From Lepidodermella squamata (lineage: Eukaryota > Gastrotricha): a stretch of DNA of 64,000 nucleotides. The position numbers and the translations under genes were made by a program. This document shows, in pieces, positions 1 through 8,827 of this stretch (its first letter is position 1; each line of letters begins with the position of its first letter). The notes beneath the pieces were generated by a model. It made no database searches and had not been told where the DNA came from. It saw nothing but the letters and a program-made list of their open reading frames with translations. The DNA is taken from NCBI GenBank assembly GCA_047495785.1, contig JBLDXI010000017.1, forward strand, positions 1,426,001 to 1,490,000, in the 5' to 3' direction.

Positions 1-1125
1 AAGTTGTTGTGAACCCCCAGCAAAGGTCCTTTAAGATCAATCCGGCCCTGTTGAACTAGGGTCACTGAATCTGTTGCGTATAGATAGAAATAGCCGAATT
101 TTGTGAGAACGCAGAACCAAGACACCTCTTCGAAAAATTGATACTGTGTGCTGAACTAATTAGAAAAACATTTATTAGAAAAATGAAAAATAACAACGGA
201 GCAATACCTGAATAGCGACCGGATAATCTTTCGCTTGAGAGATGCTATCAAACGCGATACGATTATGGGATGTCTCTTCAACCAGCATTCGAGGGCCTCC
301 AAGACGGATCGTGCTTATTCGACCGAGACCAGAACGATTCCTAGCAGCAATCGCCAAGTATTTATCCAATTTCAGAGTGCTCGGCCGGAAAAAGGCAGCA
401 ACTTGACCCTGCATGGTCACAACATGTTGGCTAAATTGGAACAATTGAATATGGCCTAGCTTATGGTGTCCGAAATTGTCAGGATTAGGTTCGATGCCAA
501 TTAGAGCTCTCCATTGTCTTTTACTCGAATCAATCAAATAATCCACGATTTCAACATGATCGATATCGAAATTCGGATCATCAACCGGTCGCTGAAGTTC
601 TTCCTTCTGAGAGCTGTAATATTTCGACTTCAACATATCAGGGTCTATCGAAATGTGGAAAACAGATCGTTTTGTGACTACTGCCAGAGTTTTCGGCAGC
701 CATTTCACGAAAACAACGCTATCTCGCCCGAACTCAATGCTTCGAACTTTGCTATCCTCCATTTTTTCAGTCAGCCATACTTGGACATTGTTCGAATTGT
801 TGCTTGTTTTCTCGATTAGGGCAATGTATTGACCATCTGGACTGACCGTGGCGAGGTCGGCGCAGATTGGCCCGCGGCGTTTCATCTGCTTGAAAGATCG
901 ATCGATATCGTCGCATAGGGCCAAGTCGCCTAACAGAACTTGGGAACTTCCAACTAAGGTCTCAGAGGCTGCTTGAATGCAAAGATGGGTGTTTTCATAG
1001 CCACGATCGATGTCGGAAGGGACTGATAGCAAAGACGTAGCTCTGATATCTTTCACGTCGATGCCGTAGTCGGACAAAGAAGGCAGTTCGTAAGCTTCGA
1101 AAGGATTCGAAGAAAGAGAAAACAT
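1..1125 (-). CDS. Clathrin heavy chain N-terminal beta-propeller-like protein (partial)
   Basis: The gene runs off the left edge. Two exons are seen, 1125..208 and 155..1, separated by a 52-bp GT-AG intron. The translation follows the clathrin terminal-domain propeller blade by blade. It starts at the FSLSSNPFEAYELPSL stretch, passes a blade ending in VVFVKWLPKTLAVVTKRSVFH, and reaches VLTKFGYFYLYA, the counterpart of clathrin's ITKYGYIHLYD. Identity is low, so this is a divergent paralogue and not the housekeeping gene. I chose the start at 1125. The frame stays open to 1194, but that part begins just after a splice-acceptor-like TTCAG and has no clathrin counterpart. The terminal domain binds adaptor peptides; whether leg repeats follow cannot be seen. 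A second copy of this family lies at 38.8-40.2 kb. Confidence 0.75.
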
Positions 1126-1649
1126 TTTCGAGTTCTGCTTCGCTGAATGATGTACAGCCCCTATAAATACTGCTCTCAAGTCCTGAAGGTTCAAAAATAT
1201 GTTTTGTGTTTACGAAGTTGCTTGAAATCACTAGGCTTTTTCGCAAACCGTGGTAAAAATCGATATTGTTTTATTCATCTGAGGGTGTAATTGACCACCT
1301 TTTCAATTCTTCATCAATTTTTCATGTAATAATGGTTGTTTTGTTGTTTTGAATGTTTCGGAACGCCTCTGAACTGAAAAGAGCCACACATGATGTGGAC
1401 AATTCTTGAAGGCTTGATTGCAGGATGCGAATATTTGCTGCTTTATGCATTCATCTCATTCTCCATTCATATGCATTTTTGTTCGCGTCTAGACGGAAAA
1501 TGTTGTGAACAAATGTTCGCAATGTCCAGAAAACAGGAAGGCATATTCTTCCACATCGCCATTCCATAAAAACTTCGCTGACGGTAGCTTGCTTGGGGTC
1601 TAAAAATTTGTGCCACTATAAAACTGAAGTTTCAGCCATAGAGATCAGA
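1126..1649. other. Intergenic, no gene seen
   Basis: AT-rich sequence upstream of the clathrin-like gene. I see no coding, RNA or repeat feature here. Confidence 0.5.
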
Positions 1650-1762
1650 TTAACGTGATTTTTAACATCTTGATGGAATTCAGCTTAAGCTGGCCTCATC
1701 GTTTTTCCAAGAAAAACAGCGGAAATTCTTCTGAGTGGGGCAGTCAACCTTGATCAAACCTG
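1650..1762 (+). pseudogene. Cys-loop ion channel pseudogene, left fragment
   Basis: Reading across the transposon insertion point in one frame gives GAVNLDQTWFPFINHLNAAL. This resembles the W-x-P-D-x-x-x-x-N-A segment of a ligand-gated ion channel extracellular domain. Upstream, another frame gives a short MEFSLSW stretch that could be an earlier strand of the same domain. The match is short and needs frame changes, so the left part is tentative. It is supported mainly by the clear right-hand fragment at 19665-20330. Confidence 0.4.
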
Positions 1763-1768
1763 GTTCCC
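1763..1768. repeat. Target site duplication GTTCCC, left copy
   Basis: GTTCCC lies immediately outside the left inverted repeat and recurs immediately outside the right one (19659-19664). Six base pairs is the characteristic duplication length of Maverick/Polinton insertion. Confidence 0.95.
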
Positions 1769-1995
1769 AGGAGGATTCGTAACCGCGGATAAAAATTTAA
1801 ACGAAGACAAGGCTGACCTCGACATTTAAAAATATTAATTTTTTAAGTTCGATACCAATAGCTTAATATCATTTCCTTCCCTAATCCTAAGTCCTAAGTC
1901 TCAAGTCCTACTAGTCGTAGCAGGGGATAAAAAATTAAAACTAGGTCAAGGTCGACCTGGACATTTTTTAAGGCGGATACCACTGGGGTCTTTTC
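1769..1995 (+). repeat. Maverick left terminal inverted repeat
   Basis: It pairs with 19433-19658 on the other strand. Positions 1769-1810 are identical to the partner. Further in the match is imperfect but clear, for example the CTCAAGTCCTA and GGATACCACT blocks occur in both. Inside the repeat a unit starting GATAAAAATTTAAA near 1787 and running to a GATACCAATAG near 1860 recurs in altered form at about 1926-1992. The repeat is therefore partly built from an internal direct duplication. It ends about 35 bp from the stop codon of the TBP-like gene. Confidence 0.9.
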
Positions 1996-2028
1996 TAACA
2001 GGATCTACAACATTTATTAGTGTTAGAA

Positions 2029-2667
2029 CTATACAGGGAACAAAGCATCCAGATCTAGGTCGGTTAAAATCAGGTCAGTCAGTTCTTTCTCATAAACATC
2101 AGCGCAAAGTTTTACAAACGCACGTACAACAGAGAATCCATGATCTAGGCTGATCACTCCCATGACGTTGAATTTGTATGAACTAGGGAAAAAACTGAGT
2201 TTTATGTTGTTAATAGTAAATCTCATGGCGCTAAATGATTCAGGAATGTAAACTACTCGGAATCCTGGCATGTGTAACGAAGCGAAAGCTCTAAATAATG
2301 CAGATGCGTGAGAAAATCTAAAAGGTAACTGACCAGTGATAACAATATTTCGGATTTTAAAGTGACTGAAACTCAAATGTGGAATGTTAGTCCATTGTCT
2401 GAGTTTAAAAACGATTGATAATACTTTAGACTCGAACTCAGCAATGTCACGAAATCCCTTCCCACCAATAACAATAACATATCCAGTGGAGTAAACCATA
2501 GCAGTTATACGCACTACAAACCGAATTCGAGTAGTTACAGGGACTTGCCTGCTATCAAAATAGGTATTGACACCGTGATTAGCAAGGTGATGTAAATCAA
2601 TAGAGCATCCAAGGCTGAAAGTCGCAACAATGTTGGACACAGAAACATCGATATCATACGTTTGCAT
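2029..2667 (-). CDS. Divergent TATA-binding-protein-like protein, Maverick cargo
   Basis: The protein has 212 residues and a single exon. It shows the two-repeat saddle layout of TBP. Repeat 1 (about residues 9-95) begins SNIVATFSLGCSIDLHHLA, matching TBP's QNIVSTVNLGCKLDL. Repeat 2 (about 105-200) begins KIRNIVITGQLPFRF and continues MPGFRVVY then a strand like TBP's LLIFVSGKVVLTGA. Length fits a TBP core without the variable N-terminus. Some positions of the DNA-kinking phenylalanines look substituted (RQVPV in repeat 1, HMPGF in repeat 2), while the second one of repeat 2 is kept. In cells TBP nucleates pre-initiation complexes on TATA boxes. Its ATG lies within the last codons of the kinase gene, a 14-nt overlap, so the two are probably expressed together. 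Identity with TBP is low; the fold assignment is by motif order. Confidence 0.72.
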   Translation of the reverse strand: MQTYDIDVSVSNIVATFSLGCSIDLHHLANHGVNTYFDSRQVPVTTRIRFVVRITAMVYSTGYVIVIGGKGFRDIAEFESKVLSIVFKLRQWTNIPHLSFSHFKIRNIVITGQLPFRFSHASALFRAFASLHMPGFRVVYIPESFSAMRFTINNIKLSFFPSSYKFNVMGVISLDHGFSVVRAFVKLCADVYEKELTDLILTDLDLDALFPV

Positions 2668-3581
2668 TTAACAAAACTAGGGATTGCTGGGCAGAAGGTC
2701 GGGAGTTCGGATCGTGAGCAAACAAAAGTAATAGGAAATCGAGCAAAGGCTTGTACTCGGCGATAGAAAAATGAGTTAAGTTCTCTAATGATCTAAAGAA
2801 AACATCAGGACATGAAGTTTTAAAGTTGACATCATCAAACAAAGTCACAGGGTTACAAGCAGTGAAAAACGGAGTTAAGGTAACAAGTTCGATGATAGAT
2901 GCAGCCAGAGACCAAATGTCAATCTTGTTAGTGTAGTTTGGTTTCGGGAAAACAATTTCAATCGCTCGATAGTGGAATGTGGTTACAGTGCCGGTCATTT
3001 CTCCGGAACAACCGGGATCGACTTGCTGACGTGCGATGCCAAAGTCGCCAAGGGAAACATCCAGCCAGCTGGTTTGAAGTAGAATGTTCTGCAGAAATCG
3101 CTTAGGGATAAGAAAACAAAGGTTGAAAATATCAAACCTGTGGGCAAACATCGCGGTGAATGATACCAATAGCGTGGACGTATGCTAACGCCTTCAACAA
3201 CTGACGCAACCATCGACGAACAAATGTCAGAGGCCAAGGACAGGAAATTAATCCCAATAGGCGTTTCATGTCCATGAGATGGCATTCTAACACAATAAAC
3301 GCACACTTGCCAGTAAAAATGAACTCGTGCATTCTAGACAGGAAAAAAAACATGTCAAGGGAATGCTGTAAGTCTGTAATGGCAACATACTTGACAACAT
3401 TAGGCGCGTCTTGCAAAAGCTGCAGACACTCAATTTCTCGATTGGCTGATTCCTGGCAAACGTGTTTGGTAATGTTAATCATCTTCACCGCAAATACTCG
3501 GTTGAGCCAATTGTTCCGCTGCAAACTCACACTGCCGAAGGATCCAGACCCTATAGGTCGAATGTAGTCGTAATTTTCCAT
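2654..3581 (-). CDS. CDK-like protein kinase, Maverick cargo
   Basis: Two exons, 3581..3138 and 3088..2654, are joined over a 49-bp GT-AG intron and give 292 residues, the size of a bare CDK. Visible motifs: glycine loop IGSGSFGSV, AVK lysine, an alphaC helix NREIECLQLL resembling CDK PSTAIRE, HRDVCPQN, DFG and YRAIEIV in place of WYRAPE. IDIWSLAASIIELVT is typical of CMGC kinases. Two changes stand out. The usual lysine of HRDLKPxN is cysteine, and APE reads AIE. Both could weaken catalysis or reflect a specialised substrate. Its ATG is only 21 bp from the divergent integrase ATG. Host CDK7 and CDK9 act on RNA polymerase II, so pairing with a TBP-like gene suggests, but does not prove, a transcription role. 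Confidence 0.82.
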
Positions 3582-3602
3582 ATTTAAACCAACTCACTAG
3601 AA
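3582..3602. promoter_or_regulatory. 21-bp divergent gap between kinase and integrase starts
   Basis: Only 21 bp separate the two start codons. The gap contains an AT-rich TTTAAAT. Transcription must start inside the opposite gene, or mature 5' ends must be made by splicing. On the kinase strand a TTTAAATATGG sequence runs into the start codon. Confidence 0.45.
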
Positions 3603-4862
3603 ATGAGCGAACACAAGAAAATGGTAGATGAAATCGACGAGAAACTTCGGCCAATCTACTTCAACCCGGCAGAAAAGGGCAGTCTCGGCAGCGTTGCAGC
3701 TCTCTACAGATCGTACAAGGCTAAATACCCCGATGGAAAGATAAGGTTGCAGCAAGTACGGAAATGGCTTGGCGAACAACGAGCATGGAGCGTATACAAG
3801 CAGGTAGCGACCCGGAATCGGATCACGAGGAAGGTTGCATGCTTCAGCAGAAGGAGTTTGTTCGCAATGGATTTGATGGACACGCGGAACGTAAAAGAGG
3901 AAAACGACAATGTTCAGTATCTTTTAACAGCCAAAGATACGTACAGTCGATATGCCTGGGTGCAAACGATGCGTAACAAGACCGGGCCTGAAACTTTGAG
4001 AGCTTTAAAAATAGTCATGAGGGAAGCGAAACAGAAACCTTATGCTGTAGTATTCGATCGAGGCTCGGAATTTTTCAATAAGCATGTCGAATCGTACCTG
4101 AAATCTGAATCAATTCATTATTATGCCACAAATTCAGAAAAGAAAGTCCCTCAAATTGAATCGTTCAACAAACTATTGAGGATGAGGCTGGCTAAACTGG
4201 CAATAGCACGAAATGACACACGATTCATCGATGATTTGCAGGATATAGTTAAGGTTTACAATAACAGTATTCACTCGTCAACAAAATTCACACCATCAGA
4301 GCTGTATAATGACGACGAAACAGGGAGAAAGATCGCAAGCGAGAAAGAGTTGAATCTCGAGATTTTCGAGGATAGCCCTAGGCAGTTCGTAGCATATGAA
4401 AACGTATTCGGCAAGGTGAAGCGTGGAAGAGAGAAAACACAGCCGCCTGCATTTAAGTTGGGCGACGTAGTTCGGATATCATCAGAGAGGGGAGTGTTTG
4501 ATCGCGCTCGCCATTTCACATACACGGACGAATATTTTAAAATAGCGCGAGTGATTAGACCAGACAAGTACGGACCATACACATATAAACTGTACGAATG
4601 GGATAAGGAAAAGGGCGATTACACTGAACCGGTGGCTGGTGTATTTTATCGCCACGAGCTTCAGAAAGTAAAACTTCCAGACGAATATTTGATAGATGAA
4701 GTGGGTAAAGAAAAGCGTAAATTCAAAGACGGAACAACTCGAGTTTTAGTCAGTTGGGTTGGGTTTCCAAAATCACAGAGTTCGTGGGAACCAATAGATC
4801 AAATTAAATCGGTCAAAAATGCATATATAAAGCGGTCAAAACCACAGCGGAAACGAGAATAA
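3603..4862 (+). CDS. Maverick integrase with C-terminal chromodomain
   Basis: 419 residues, single exon. The retroviral-type RNase H-fold core carries the DDE triad: Asp in FAMDLMD (about 90), Asp in VVFDRGSEF (about 152) and Glu in VPQIESFNK (about 185). A chromodomain at about 360-410 is recognised by VLVSWVGFPKSQSSWEP. This is the classic Maverick integrase layout; it joins the element ends to target DNA and makes the 6-bp duplication seen here. The stop TAA shares its last base with the ATG of the next gene. Confidence 0.95.
   Translation: MSEHKKMVDEIDEKLRPIYFNPAEKGSLGSVAALYRSYKAKYPDGKIRLQQVRKWLGEQRAWSVYKQVATRNRITRKVACFSRRSLFAMDLMDTRNVKEENDNVQYLLTAKDTYSRYAWVQTMRNKTGPETLRALKIVMREAKQKPYAVVFDRGSEFFNKHVESYLKSESIHYYATNSEKKVPQIESFNKLLRMRLAKLAIARNDTRFIDDLQDIVKVYNNSIHSSTKFTPSELYNDDETGRKIASEKELNLEIFEDSPRQFVAYENVFGKVKRGREKTQPPAFKLGDVVRISSERGVFDRARHFTYTDEYFKIARVIRPDKYGPYTYKLYEWDKEKGDYTEPVAGVFYRHELQKVKLPDEYLIDEVGKEKRKFKDGTTRVLVSWVGFPKSQSSWEPIDQIKSVKNAYIKRSKPQRKRE
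4824..4832 (+). promoter_or_regulatory. TATA-box-like TATATAAAG upstream of the Arg-rich peptide
   Basis: TATATAAAG lies within the integrase 3' coding end, about 30-38 bp before the ATG at 4862. The same 9-mer precedes the major capsid gene at 7493. It could drive a leaderless or very short-leader transcript of the downstream block. Confidence 0.4.
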
Positions 4863-4942
4863 TGTCTGGTCCAAGACGAGCAGTCCGTAAACGAAAATAC
4901 ACCGCACGGCGCAAGCGACACACACGGCGGCATCGGCGATAA
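4862..4942 (+). CDS. 26-aa arginine-rich basic peptide
   Basis: ATG overlaps the integrase stop (TAATG) and the stop is followed at once by the next ATG. The 26-residue product starts MSGPRRAVRKRKYTARRKR and is about half Arg or Lys. It resembles small DNA-condensing core peptides of adenovirus-like particles. I assign it as a candidate genome-packing peptide from composition and position only. It is short, but the exact stop-start packing on both sides argues that it is real. Confidence 0.6.
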   Translation: MSGPRRAVRKRKYTARRKRHTRRHRR

Positions 4943-5212
4943 ATGCGCGCAACCACATCGCTCCCAAGCCGTATTGCTTGTGCAATAGAGCATCAAGAAT
5001 CAAGAGGAGAGCTGAAGCGGGCAAATAGTCCGGAATCCAGCACAATTAGTAGTAGAATAGCAGCAAGCATCAAAAGAAGACGGAAAGGCTTCGGAATCTT
5101 GACGCTATTAGCGCTGTTTGTTACATATTTCTCAATTGAAATATACTGGTCTTGGAGCGACAGACTAATTCATTGCATCGCACTAACAGCAGGTCGTAAT
5201 AAAACAGTATGA
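4943..5212 (+). CDS. Small single-pass membrane protein of the Maverick
   Basis: 89 residues. A basic segment (IKRRRKGF, about 45-52) is followed by one hydrophobic helix (ILTLLALFVTYFSIEIYW, about 53-70) and a short polar tail. The start follows directly on the stop of the Arg-rich peptide, and the stop shares ATGA with the next gene. I do not recognise the family. A virion membrane or vertex protein is possible. Confidence 0.6.
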   Translation: MRATTSLPSRIACAIEHQESRGELKRANSPESSTISSRIAASIKRRRKGFGILTLLALFVTYFSIEIYWSWSDRLIHCIALTAGRNKTV

Positions 5213-7007
5213 ACACACAGCAAGAATTCCTGCTATACTTGCCTTCGAATGCGTCAAATGACCTATTTCCCGACAACACGCCCTCGTCGTACCGAGTGAA
5301 GTTGGCTAATGACATTGATCTCGGCACAGTTGGTAAGATAGTAAATTTAAAAGTTTGTTGTATAGAATGCATAAATTGAGCGTAATAGGTCAGTGGGAAA
5401 TGGGATTAGTAGAATTCAATGGGCCTTCGGCGTGGGAATCGCTGGAGCCGACGAAATTCTACGTGTTCGATTGCGGTTGGCTGGAAGGAGACAAGACCTC
5501 TGACCCGTTCGAATCGAAGCAAATGTTTGAGTGCAAAGTCGGAGGGGTGTATTACTCGAACATTGAGGAACTGCTGGAACACATGGTAAAGGAAATCAAA
5601 TCGATCACATTGGACATCAAGTTAGATTATACGAGTTTATCGAATCGTGTATCGATCAAGGTGGTGAAAGGTCACTGGGGAGTGTTCATACCAAGAGATC
5701 TCGCCCAAGTCTTGGGATTTCCAGACGCGTTCATAGTGTATCACATGTATCCTGATGGCTCGTCAGACGAAGTTGAACGGATAGGGAGGGTGTTCAGATA
5801 CATGCTAGGCTATGTCGTTCACGGGTACCGACAGGAAATACCATATCGACCGCAACCTGACAACCTTATTACTGGGAACAAGGTTACATATATTGGTCAG
5901 TTGTTTAAGAAGGGAACGGTCCGAGTCCGCCGATCAGCTGATGACGGAGACTGGGAATTAACACCACAACTGTCACCGAAGAGGCAGAAAAACAGTGAAA
6001 CCAGAAGCGCAGTGCCAGATGGCGCAAATGCGATAGATGAATGGGGGATCAGTGAGCCAGAAAACCCAGAGGATAATCAGGATATAGAACAGCATGAAGA
6101 CGCGGCTGCTGAATTGGCTACTAAGCCACCCAATCAAGTAGCAGCGGCTTCCCAGCCGGCAACCTCCCAGTCTTCGAGTCAGGGCTATGACGCTGCAGAT
6201 GAAACCAAACCGTCAACACAGAACCCTGTTCATACAACCTCACAGCCGACCGGTCAGAGCGTCGATGCTCCAGTTGAGACTAAATCGACATCTCAGAACG
6301 CTAATCAAGCTGCAGCTTCCCTGCCGGCGGGTCAGCCCACGAAGCAGTTATCGCAGAACGCTAGTGATCAGACACCCCCCTCGGGACAGAGCTCCTCTGC
6401 TGCAGTTGCTACCAAGCCGACAACACAGAACCCTGATCAGGTCGCTGCTGTTGCCAAGAAGCAAGCATCAAAGAACGTTGATGCTCAGGTGGCCTCCGCG
6501 AGACAAACCTCCACCGCTGCAGCTGCCTCCAAGCAAGCAGAAAATCAGAACCAAGCAGCTACAAGTGGCAAACCGACAACGCAGAACGCTGCTCCAGTTG
6601 CTAGCAAGCCGACTAGCTCAAAGGCAACAATGTCAGAATCGGAACCTGTAGAACGTGTCATAGCAGTCGTCGATTACACATACACATTTCATCATGAACA
6701 AAGGACGGCAACATTTTCGCCACAGTTGGATTACGGCATGCCGTTCCTATTTCTGTATACAGATGTTATTGATGATGTGTATGTCGGGAATACTCGAACG
6801 CCCCTGCTGCGTGTAATACCGACAGAAAAAGCGAGTGACAAGAGCAGTTTCTTCTCTAAAACATTTGAAAAACCCATATTTGTTCCGATTAAGCGTCGTG
6901 TGTTATCCGTAATTGAAATTCAGATATATAAAGACTCAGGGTTACCTGTAAAATTCGTCAGTGGTAAAGCAGTCATCTTAGTGCAAATTAGACCTATAGC
7001 TAAATAA
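5209..7007 (+). CDS. Maverick capsid-type (minor capsid/penton-like) protein with Ala/Gln-rich insert
   Basis: Exons are 5209..5332 and 5389..7007; the 56-bp intron (GTAAGA...TAG) restores the conserved N-terminus. That N-terminus begins MNTQQEFLLYLPSNASNDLF and leads into QWEMGLVEF, as in other Polinton proteins of this type. The C-terminal domain (about residues 470-590) has FLFLYTDVIDDVYVGNTR then PLLRVIP, also conserved in the family. Between them lies about 190 residues rich in Ala, Gln, Ser, Thr and Pro with a degenerate repeat around KPTTQNP. Without the intron the first methionine would be at 5355 and the conserved leader would be lost. Its ATG overlaps the membrane-protein stop. Capsid assignment follows family knowledge; the exact role (vertex or linker) is inferred. 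Confidence 0.85.
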
Positions 7008-7017
7008 AGAATAAATC

Positions 7018-7485
7018 ATGCAATCAGCTGATGCATACGAAGCCTTTTTGTTACAGCAAAGTGGTTATGGCATAGAACCTTTTCGCGGCCAGTCCATTGT
7101 TTTTCCCACATATCAGGTATGAAAGATGACGAGTACCTACCAAATGAAGCTGTATTGCGTATGTCGCTAATAGACAGGGAATGGTTTCGGGAGTGTTGCA
7201 GCTGGGTTTTTCCGAAACCACATAATTCCACTTCTCGGCCCCATATTTCGCAACTTATCCCATACGACGGCGAATATTGCTACCGACCTGTTGGAAAACA
7301 ATAACGCGAATCCAAGGGAAATACTGAAAAAGAGAGCTGTAGAAGGACTGAAAGGAGTTGCCAAAGACGTAATAACCAAAGTTGGGTCTCAAATCGGGAG
7401 CGGCAAGCGTCATCGCCGTCGGCAAAAGAAGAAGCCAGCGGTGAATAGGAAGAAGAAGAAGACCGCGAAACGGGTCTATTTTTGA
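7018..7485 (+). CDS. Maverick basic core-type protein
   Basis: Exons 7018..7116 and 7174..7485 are joined over a 57-bp GT-AG intron and give 136 residues. The joined frame reads a Tyr-Gly-rich start (QSGYGIEPFRGQ), then GNGFGSVAAGFFRNHIIPLL, then KKRAVEGLKGVAKDVI, and ends in a cluster of Arg and Lys (KRHRRRQKKKP). This order of hydrophobic GFGS segment, helix and basic tail is seen in many Polinton small proteins and recalls adenoviral core proteins. The basic tail suggests DNA binding in the particle. Confidence 0.78.
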
Positions 7486-7492
7486 AAAAAAG

Positions 7493-7501
7493 TATATAAA
7501 G
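7493..7501 (+). promoter_or_regulatory. TATA box (TATATAAAG) of the major capsid gene
   Basis: TATATAAAG starts 45 bp before the capsid ATG at 7538, in a short non-coding gap. Spacing would place transcription start just upstream of the ATG. Confidence 0.6.
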
Positions 7502-7537
7502 GGTGCCGAACACTTGTAGAATAAACATCCATTAGCC

Positions 7538-8827
7538 ATGTACGTCCATCCGTCATCGGAGAATGCCATACGCGCCGAGCTCAACGTGTTCACGTTAAAC
7601 CCGACGCAAGTGGAAATAGAGAGTAATTACATTACAGAATACGGCCCCGTGTCAGCAATAGCCAATCAGTCGCGAATCGATTTTGACGTCCCACCCAGCA
7701 ATGATTGGACCGATCTCAGTCGGTCGTACGTTGAAATAACGTGCAAAATCACGCACGTTGACACAGCCAAAGCGTCTGAGGAGATCAAATGTGGCCCAAT
7801 AAATCTGCTGTTGCACAGTATGTTCAGCCAGATCGATATGAGCATCAACAATACACAGATTAGCGAACCGGCTCCGACTTACAACTACAAGGCCTTCATT
7901 TCGACCTTACTGAGCTATGACCTTGCTGTAAAAGACAGCTATTTGGCGCTGCAAGGATACTATGCTGACGAGGCCGGCAAAGTCAGCGATCCTGCTGGGA
8001 AAGGTCACACAAATCGACTTGCATGGGCCAAAAAGGGTGAAATGGTTCTTATCGGCAAGCCGCATTTGGAGCTATTCTCTCAACCAAAATTCCTAATTCC
8101 AAACACGCCATTCAAGCTAACGTTTGTGCGAGCATCGGATGCGTTTGTTCTAATGCAAGCCGAGGCTGAAAAAAACAAGTACACGTTGACTGTCACCGAT
8201 GCCAAACTCAAGCTGCGGCGTGTTCGCGTTTCACCGCAATTCACGCTGGCACTGAACCGCACCCTGACAAAAACAACAGCGAAATACGGTGTTAACAGGT
8301 CTTTTATAAAGATCCTAAACTTGCAGAAGGGATCCTTGAACTATAACCTGGGCCATGTTATTCTGGGGAAAATTCCTAGGCGATTAGTAATGTGCTTTGT
8401 AAGCGATAAAGATTTCAAAGGCCATTCGAACAGCAGTCCTTACAATTTCAAAAATCCTGGCGTTCAACGAGTCTCCGTTACGATTGACAGTGAGCATGTC
8501 CCGAATAGTCCCCTTGAAATCGGCGAAAGTGAAAATAATGCAGCCCGTGCATTAAACGCCCTCCGAGAGACAATTTTTCCATATTCGAGCAAAACTAACG
8601 GCATCAAGTTGTCGGAATATGCCAAGGACGGATTTTCGTTCCTAGGGTTCGACTTGTCACCAGATTCGAGCCGTAGCGCTTACAGTCTAGTAAAAAGCGG
8701 AGTCTTGAACATTGACATTCTACTTAAATCAGCACTGGAAGACAATCTCATTCTATTGTGTTACTTTGAAACCGATCAAGTGATCGAATTGAATTTCGCA
8801 AGAAACGTTTTGGTGGACTTTACATGA
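7538..8827 (+). CDS. Maverick major-capsid-type protein (F54H12.2-like family)
   Basis: 429 residues, single exon, no breaks. The N-terminus (MYVHPSSENAIRAELNVF, then PTQVEIES, then DLSRSYVEITCKI) matches the F54H12.2-like family found in animal Polintons. Family analyses relate Polinton capsid proteins to jelly-roll folds, and this is the best candidate for the main shell protein by size and position. A TATA box lies just upstream. The stop overlaps the protease start as ATGA, placing both in one expression unit. Confidence 0.82.
   Translation: MYVHPSSENAIRAELNVFTLNPTQVEIESNYITEYGPVSAIANQSRIDFDVPPSNDWTDLSRSYVEITCKITHVDTAKASEEIKCGPINLLLHSMFSQIDMSINNTQISEPAPTYNYKAFISTLLSYDLAVKDSYLALQGYYADEAGKVSDPAGKGHTNRLAWAKKGEMVLIGKPHLELFSQPKFLIPNTPFKLTFVRASDAFVLMQAEAEKNKYTLTVTDAKLKLRRVRVSPQFTLALNRTLTKTTAKYGVNRSFIKILNLQKGSLNYNLGHVILGKIPRRLVMCFVSDKDFKGHSNSSPYNFKNPGVQRVSVTIDSEHVPNSPLEIGESENNAARALNALRETIFPYSSKTNGIKLSEYAKDGFSFLGFDLSPDSSRSAYSLVKSGVLNIDILLKSALEDNLILLCYFETDQVIELNFARNVLVDFT

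Noticed and set aside
6187-6651. A 154-aa basic frame inside the minor capsid-type gene
   Set aside because: It is a frame shadow of the Ala/Gln-rich repeat, with no motif of its own.
7119-7304. A 61-aa plus-strand open frame starting MKDDEYLPNE
   Set aside because: It overlaps an intron and the out-of-frame exon of the basic core protein. The spliced reading recreates a conserved Polinton protein.
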